From the NCBI GenBank assembly GCA_002409965.1, contig DHON01000095.1, forward strand, positions 13,687 through 77,686: a stretch of 64,000 bases of DNA, written 5' to 3'. The notes below the pieces were generated by a model, which was not told where the DNA came from, made no database searches, and saw only the letters and a program-made list of their open reading frames with translations. Both the position numbers and the translations under genes were made by a program. Shown here in pieces: positions 59,210-64,000 of the stretch (the stretch's first letter is position 1; each line of letters starts with the position of its first letter). Source of the DNA: Firmicutes bacterium UBA5389 (GTDB taxonomy: Bacteria; Bacillota; DTU025).

Positions 59210-60358
59210 GTGAAGAGAAATCGGTCAGGATTGCTGCTCATCGTTGCTGCCCTGGTTCTCTCACTGTCGCTCGGCCATTGTGTGATGGCCGCCGCTGAAC
59301 CCATCAGGATCGGGCTTCAGGCCCCCATCACGGGCCCCTGGGCCTATGAAGGCGAGATGGCGCGCAACTGCGTCCAGATCGTCGTGGACGAAGTGAACAA
59401 GGCGGGGGGCCTTCTAGGCAGGCCGGTCGAGATTGTCCTCGGGGATGATCAGGGATCGCCCAAACAGAGCGCCCTGGTGGCTCAGAGAATGGTCAGCAGC
59501 AAAGTGGCGGCGGTGGTGGGTACCTATGGCTCATCCGTCAACGATGCAGGGTCGGTCATCTACGAACGCTCAGGGTTGGTCAACATCGCATACGGATCTA
59601 CAGCCGAGAAGCTTACGGAACAGGGCCGCAAGTACTTCTTCAGGACTTGCTTCCGCGACGACAGGCAGGGCGAGTTCTTCGCGACGTTCGCCGTCGACAA
59701 GCTCAAGGCCAAGCGCGTTGCCATCGTCCACGACAATACGACTTTCGGCAAGGGCCTCGCCGAGGCAGCGCGTCGGCCACTTCTGGCGCAGAAGAAGGCT
59801 GAGATCGTCTTCTACGATGCCATCACGCCGGGCGAACGCGATTTCACGGCGATACTGCTCAATATGGGCAAGCAGAACCCGGATGTGGTGTACTTCACGG
59901 GGTATTACTCTGAGGCGGGCCTCATCATCAGGCAGATGCGTACCCTGGGCATCAAGGCCACGTTCGTGGGCGGAAACGCCGCCGTAAACGACGAGTTTGT
60001 CAAGATCGCCGGGCCCAATGTGGCCCAGGGCGCCCTGATGACGCAGGAACCTCTGCCCACAGACCTCGACTATCCTCAGTCCAAGGCGTTCTTGGCCGAG
60101 TACATGCGCCGGCACAAGGAGCCGCCGTCCAGCCCATGGCCTGTGTACGCCGCTGATGCGTTCAAAGCAATCGCGGCGGCCATACAGGGAAGCGGGTCCA
60201 CAGATTCCAAGGCCATCATGAACTATCTGCGCAATGACTTGAAGGATTATCCGGGCATCACGGGCCCGATATCGTTTGACGCCATCGGTGACAGAGAAGG
60301 CGCTATCTACTTGGCATACGAGGTAACCACGGACGGCAGGTTCGTCCCGCTTCAGTAG
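59210..60358 (+). CDS. livK: Branched-chain amino acid-type ABC binding protein
   Basis: A 382-residue LivK-type periplasmic binding protein. Signal peptide to about residue 28 (GLLLIVAALVLSLSLGHCVMAAA), whose Cys is not in a good lipobox. The mature protein starts with IRIGLQAPITGPWAYEG and contains VNKAGGLLGRPVEIVLGDDQGSP. GTG start after AGGAGG (9 bases). Ligand may be an amino acid, amide or urea-like compound. The 207-bp region upstream has the palindrome TTTCATGAAA (59079-59088). Confidence 0.92.
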   Translation: MKRNRSGLLLIVAALVLSLSLGHCVMAAAEPIRIGLQAPITGPWAYEGEMARNCVQIVVDEVNKAGGLLGRPVEIVLGDDQGSPKQSALVAQRMVSSKVAAVVGTYGSSVNDAGSVIYERSGLVNIAYGSTAEKLTEQGRKYFFRTCFRDDRQGEFFATFAVDKLKAKRVAIVHDNTTFGKGLAEAARRPLLAQKKAEIVFYDAITPGERDFTAILLNMGKQNPDVVYFTGYYSEAGLIIRQMRTLGIKATFVGGNAAVNDEFVKIAGPNVAQGALMTQEPLPTDLDYPQSKAFLAEYMRRHKEPPSSPWPVYAADAFKAIAAAIQGSGSTDSKAIMNYLRNDLKDYPGITGPISFDAIGDREGAIYLAYEVTTDGRFVPLQ

Positions 60359-60444
60359 TTTTCAACCGAATGGGAGGTGTGCGCACGGGGGTCGCATCCG
60401 CGGCAGAATCGGCTTGCGCAGGGCGGCTCCCGTGCCGCGTCGAA

Positions 60445-61350
60445 ATGGCAATCTTCCTTGAACAGCTGGTCAACGGGCTCACTGTGGGCGCGGTGTACTC
60501 CCTTGTAGCGCTGGGGTACACCATGGTCTACGGGGTCATGAGGCTGATCAATTTCGCCCACGGCGACTTCTTCATGCTCGGCTCGTATCTTGGCTACACG
60601 ATGCTAGTGACGGTTCTGGCCCAGTCGAACCTCCCGCTCTGGGCAATGCTGTGCGTGGCCACCCTGGTGTCTGTGGTAGCTATCGCATGTCTAGGAGTGT
60701 TCGTAGAGAGAATGGCCTACCGCCCCTTGCGCAAGTCCAGCAGGCTGACTGCGGTCGTGTCGGCCATCGGCGTGTCGATATTCCTACAGAACGCAGCGAT
60801 GCTCATTTGGGGCGCGCGCTATCAGGCCTATCCGCCGTGGTCTGTCCCTGAAGTCAGCTGGACGCTTGGAGGTGTGAATGTCAGCTTGATGCAACTGCTC
60901 ATCATGGGGATATCGCTTGTCCTCATGGTCTCGCTCTACATGTTCGTGCAACGCACTACGGTTGGCGCCGCCATTCGGGCCACTGCGATCGATCACGACA
61001 CCGCGCGCCTGATGGGCATCGATGTGGACCAGATCATCCGCATCATCTTCGTGATCGGACCGGGCCTGGGCGCCATCGCCGGCGTACTTCTGGGCCTGTA
61101 CTACAGGCAGATTCACTTCACAGTGGGATGGTCCTACGGCCTGAAAGCGTTCACCGCCGCTATCCTGGGCGGAATAGGCAATATCCCCGGGGCAATGGTC
61201 GGCGGCATGCTGCTCGGAATCCTGGAGATGCTGGGGGCGGGTTACATATCGGCAGCCTGGAAAGACGTTTTTGTGTTCCTGATCCTGATTCTGCTGCTGA
61301 TCTTCCGTCCAACCGGAATCCTGGGCGAGCGAGTAGCTGAGAAGGTCTGA
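60445..61350 (+). CDS. livH: ABC permease LivH
   Basis: A 301-residue permease with about eight membrane helices. FLEQLVNGLTVGAVYSLVALGYTMVYGVMRLINFAHGDF is the family start; GWSYGLKAFTAAILGGIGNIPGAMVGG the conserved cytoplasmic loop. ATG at 60445 matches family length; an in-frame ATG at 60370 would add 25 unlike residues and neither has an ideal ribosome-binding site. Confidence 0.93.
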   Translation: MAIFLEQLVNGLTVGAVYSLVALGYTMVYGVMRLINFAHGDFFMLGSYLGYTMLVTVLAQSNLPLWAMLCVATLVSVVAIACLGVFVERMAYRPLRKSSRLTAVVSAIGVSIFLQNAAMLIWGARYQAYPPWSVPEVSWTLGGVNVSLMQLLIMGISLVLMVSLYMFVQRTTVGAAIRATAIDHDTARLMGIDVDQIIRIIFVIGPGLGAIAGVLLGLYYRQIHFTVGWSYGLKAFTAAILGGIGNIPGAMVGGMLLGILEMLGAGYISAAWKDVFVFLILILLLIFRPTGILGERVAEKV

Positions 61351-61366
61351 GAGGGAGGCAATGGAC

Positions 61367-62347
61367 ATGCGTTTGGAGTTCGCGAAACCGGCGTCGTTCA
61401 TCCGCGCCCACTCGGCCTGGTTCATCGGCGCCCTGATTGTGCTTGCGGCAGCGCTGCCGCTCTTGGTATCGGATTACTGGGTAGACGTCTGCGTGTTCTG
61501 GGGAATCAACGTGCTGCTTGGCCTGTCGCTCAACATCATCGTGGGCGAGGTCGGGCTGTTCAACATGGGCCACATGGCCTTCTTCGCCATTGGAGCCTAC
61601 ACCACGGCTATACTCTCCGAAAGGTTCGGGGTCAACCTGTGGTTGCTCATTCCCGTAAGCGGATTGGCGGCCGCAGGAGCGGGTTACGTTCTCACCGGGC
61701 CCATCATCCACCTGCGCGGCGACTACCTTCTGATGGTGACCATCGGCCTGAATGAGATGATCCGCATCAGTCTGATAAACAACCCATTCGCACTGACCGG
61801 CGGGCCCAATGGCCTGATCGTGATGGACCAATTCCGGATATTCGGCCACGTCATACAGAGCCCCGCCGACTTCTACTACCTGGTGTGGGCAGCCATCGCA
61901 CTGCTTCTGTTCTGCTTGGGTCGCCTGCAGCGTTCGCGGGTGGGGCGCGCCTGGAACTACGTCCGGGAAGACCCCATCGCCGCCGAGGCCACGGGCATCA
62001 ACACCCGATGGGCCAAGGTGTTGGCGTTCACGCTGGGCGCTGGGATTGCGGGCGCAACGGGGACCATATTCGCGGCGAAAATGATGGTCATCTCGCCCGA
62101 TTCGTTCACGTTCATGGAGTCGGTCATCCTGTTCTGCATTGTCATCTTGGGAGGCATGGGCTCAATACCAGGCGTGATCCTGGCTTCCGGGGCCATGCTG
62201 GTGTTGCCTGAGCTGTTGCGGAACTTCGCCCAGTACAGAATGCTCCTGTTCGGGCTGGCCATGGTGGTAATGATGATCTTCCGTCCGCAGGGACTGTGGC
62301 CCAGCCGGCGGTGGACGACCCGTCTGAAGGAAGGTGACGGCGAATGA
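61367..62347 (+). CDS. livM: ABC permease LivM
   Basis: A 326-residue permease partner of LivH. GLSLNIIVGEVGLFNMGHMAFFAIGAYT, LRGDYLLMVTIGLNEMIRI and GRAWNYVREDPIAAEATGINT are typical. ATG at 61367 is 8 bases after AGGGAGG (61361 is too near). Stop overlaps livG (ATGA). Confidence 0.93.
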   Translation: MRLEFAKPASFIRAHSAWFIGALIVLAAALPLLVSDYWVDVCVFWGINVLLGLSLNIIVGEVGLFNMGHMAFFAIGAYTTAILSERFGVNLWLLIPVSGLAAAGAGYVLTGPIIHLRGDYLLMVTIGLNEMIRISLINNPFALTGGPNGLIVMDQFRIFGHVIQSPADFYYLVWAAIALLLFCLGRLQRSRVGRAWNYVREDPIAAEATGINTRWAKVLAFTLGAGIAGATGTIFAAKMMVISPDSFTFMESVILFCIVILGGMGSIPGVILASGAMLVLPELLRNFAQYRMLLFGLAMVVMMIFRPQGLWPSRRWTTRLKEGDGE

Positions 62348-63156
62348 CGCAGGAAACTCCGCTGTTGTCGCTCTCGGCAGTATCGAGGAATTTCGGCGGC
62401 CTGCGGGCGGTCGACTCCTTCGACCTGTCTGTCGCCAAAGGCAGCATAACCAGCCTCATAGGGCCGAACGGCGCCGGCAAGACCACGGTGTTCAACCTGA
62501 TAACCGGCATCTACCGGCCGGATTCCGGCAAGATAACCTTCAGCGATTCCGCGCTCATCGGAATGCTGCCGCATCAGGTGGTGGAAGCGGGCATCGCCCG
62601 CACTTTCCAGACCCTCAGGCTGTTTGAGAACCTCACTTGCTTCGAGAACGTGCTGGCCGGGCAGCACTGCCGATGCAGGGCAGGGCTGTTCGCATGCATT
62701 CTCAATACGCGGTCCTGCCAGGCCGAAGAAGTCCGAGCTCACAGCGAGACAGAGCGCTGCCTAAGAAACCTCGGCATCTGGCATCTCCGCGACGAGCTGG
62801 CCCGCAACCTGTCCTACGGCGACCGGCGGCGGCTGGAGATAGCCCGCGCCATGGCTTCGCGCCCCAAGCTGCTCACACTGGACGAGCCCGCGGGCGGTCT
62901 CAACGAGCGCGAGTCCGACGAGCTGATGGAGGTAATCCGCGAGATCCGTGATTCGGGGATAACAGTCTTCCTAATCGAGCACGACATGCGCGTGGTCATG
63001 GGCATCTCCGACCACGTGGCCGTGATGGAGTACGGAAGGAAGATCAGCGAAGGCACGCCCGATGAGGTCCAGAGCGACCCGGCCGTGATCGAAGCCTATC
63101 TCGGCATAGATGACGAAGAAGACGAGCGGAAAGAGGCGGGTGAGTCTGTCCAATGA
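62344..63156 (+). CDS. livG: ABC ATPase LivG
   Basis: A 270-residue ATPase. Walker A GPNGAGKTT, signature NLSYGDRR, Walker B LLTLDEPAGGLN and switch His in LIEHDM. A Cys-rich stretch (HCRCRAGLFACILNTRSC) lies before the signature, in the LivG-specific insert. Overlaps livF by four bases. Confidence 0.95.
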   Translation: MTQETPLLSLSAVSRNFGGLRAVDSFDLSVAKGSITSLIGPNGAGKTTVFNLITGIYRPDSGKITFSDSALIGMLPHQVVEAGIARTFQTLRLFENLTCFENVLAGQHCRCRAGLFACILNTRSCQAEEVRAHSETERCLRNLGIWHLRDELARNLSYGDRRRLEIARAMASRPKLLTLDEPAGGLNERESDELMEVIREIRDSGITVFLIEHDMRVVMGISDHVAVMEYGRKISEGTPDEVQSDPAVIEAYLGIDDEEDERKEAGESVQ

Positions 63157-63869
63157 GTCTGTTGGAACTGAAGGATGTAAGGATAGCATATGGCGGCGTC
63201 GAGGCGGTTCACGGGATCAGCCTGGCGGTGGAGCGGGGCCGGATCGCCACCATTTTGGGCGCCAACGGCGCAGGCAAGACGACGACTCTGCGGGCAATAT
63301 CCGGCCTCATAAGGCCGAGGTCCGGGTCCATCCGGCTGGCCGATGCCGACATATCCCAGACGCCGGCGCATGAGATCGTAAACCGCGGCATCGCCCATGT
63401 TCCCGAAGGCCGGCGCGTGTTCTCTACACTTACGGTGGAAGAGAACCTGAGGCTCGGCGCCTACAGACACAGAGGACACCCGGAGAAGGTCAGCTCCAAC
63501 ATGGGCCGGGTGTACAAGCTCTTCCCCAGGCTCGAAGAGCGCCGCCAGCAACTGGCTGGAACGCTGTCAGGCGGCGAGCAGCAGATGCTGGCCATCGGGC
63601 GCGGGCTGATGCCCGACCCCGACATCCTGCTGCTGGACGAGCCATCGCTGGGGCTCGCGCCCAAACTAGTGCAGGAGATATTCCGAGTCGTGCGCAAGAT
63701 CAACGAGCAGGGCGTAACCGTACTCCTTGTGGAGCAAAACGCCCGGTTAGCCCTGCGCGTCTCGAACTATGCATACGTGCTGGAGACGGGGCGAATCGTC
63801 CTGTCCGGACCAGCGGACGGATTGCGCCGCGACCCGAGGGTCAAGAAGGCCTATCTCGGAGAGAAGTAG
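63153..63869 (+). CDS. livF: ABC ATPase LivF
   Basis: A 238-residue ATPase. Walker A GANGAGKTT, signature LSGGEQQ, Walker B ILLLDEPSLGLAP and LVEQNARLAL are all intact. Last gene of the Liv operon; its 3' end overlaps the convergent partial gene. Confidence 0.95.
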   Translation: MSLLELKDVRIAYGGVEAVHGISLAVERGRIATILGANGAGKTTTLRAISGLIRPRSGSIRLADADISQTPAHEIVNRGIAHVPEGRRVFSTLTVEENLRLGAYRHRGHPEKVSSNMGRVYKLFPRLEERRQQLAGTLSGGEQQMLAIGRGLMPDPDILLLDEPSLGLAPKLVQEIFRVVRKINEQGVTVLLVEQNARLALRVSNYAYVLETGRIVLSGPADGLRRDPRVKKAYLGEK

Positions 63870-64000
63870 ACCGACCTCGCTCCCGCGACCTAGCCCTGAT
63901 CTCCTCGGCCGTAGGCCACCTCCGTATGGTCAAGCCTCTGGCTGCCATAAGGTAGTCCTCCCACCTCAGAGCGGAGTCGCCCTCGATATCGAGCTCGTAG
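63841..64000 (-). CDS. Unknown protein, C-terminal part (partial)
   Basis: A minus-strand frame open from the window edge to a TGA at 63841-63843 encodes about 52 residues including GDSALRWEDYLMAARGLTIRRWPTAEEIRAR. Codon use looks coding. No family recognised; it overlaps the livF 3' end by 29 bases. Confidence 0.45.
   Translation of the reverse strand, partial: YELDIEGDSALRWEDYLMAARGLTIRRWPTAEEIRARSRERGRSTSLRDRPS

Overview
The window is GC-rich DNA from a flagellated, chemotactic and probably anaerobic bacterium. Flagellar gene order (flgM-flgN-flgK-flgL, the YvyF-type gene, fliW), CheC/CheX/CheD-type chemotaxis and HgdC-type and DegV-type genes point to a Bacillota-like lineage. It also has flgA, flgH and flgI (P- and L-ring genes), and two ABC binding proteins have signal peptides without a lipobox. 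These argue for an outer membrane, so a diderm Bacillota (for example a Limnochordia-like lineage) is my best inference.

Layout. 1-3460: three tandem flagellin genes (first cut by the window edge) behind a sigma28-type promoter. 3870-7030: a small defence/toxin-antitoxin island with DarT plus a macro-domain-only DarG, a shortened HigB-like toxin with a HigA-ImmA/IrrE antitoxin, and a macro-domain fossil. 7058-16176: a DEDDh exonuclease, then a sugar-uptake operon (binding protein, two permeases, BadF-type sugar kinase, two SIS proteins, a DUF6259-like glycosidase-type protein). Relics of another kinase and SIS isomerase lie just upstream (16353-16832). 17461: an isochorismatase-family hydrolase.

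18031-32203 is the most unusual part: a methanofuran/tetrahydromethanopterin (H4MPT) one-carbon cluster on the minus strand. It encodes beta-RFAP synthase, an AcoR-like sigma54 activator, an ATP-grasp ligase, two Ftr paralogues, FwdD, FwdB, FwdA, FwdC, Mch, a RimK-like ligase, a CitG-like protein and FdhD. FwdB keeps four cluster-type cysteines and the metal-ligand cysteine, and a FwdD subunit is present, so the complex looks like a redox-active archaeal-type formylmethanofuran dehydrogenase, not the metal-free Fhc hydrolase of methylotrophs. A -24/-12 sigma54 promoter and a 31-bp palindrome lie between the activator and the structural genes.

32369-47862 is one long minus-strand flagellar/chemotaxis block: flgF, G, A, H, I, J, yvyF, flgM, N, K, L, cheW, A, D, Y, B, R, a degenerate HD-GYP protein and fliW. 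Upstream of it (48223-50902) lies ECF S-component, mobB, an APH-like kinase and cheX. The mobB gene fits a need for a molybdenum/tungsten cofactor in Fwd.

50950-52770 is accessory DNA: two tandem-repeat arrays, a winged-helix plus nuclease-like protein and a MITE-like inverted-repeat element. 52767-64000: DegV protein, acyl-CoA dehydratase activase, ferredoxin-tailed aldo/keto reductase, a histidine kinase and receiver pair, a leaderless glucosaminidase and a complete Liv-type ABC operon. I saw no rRNA, tRNA or CRISPR array.
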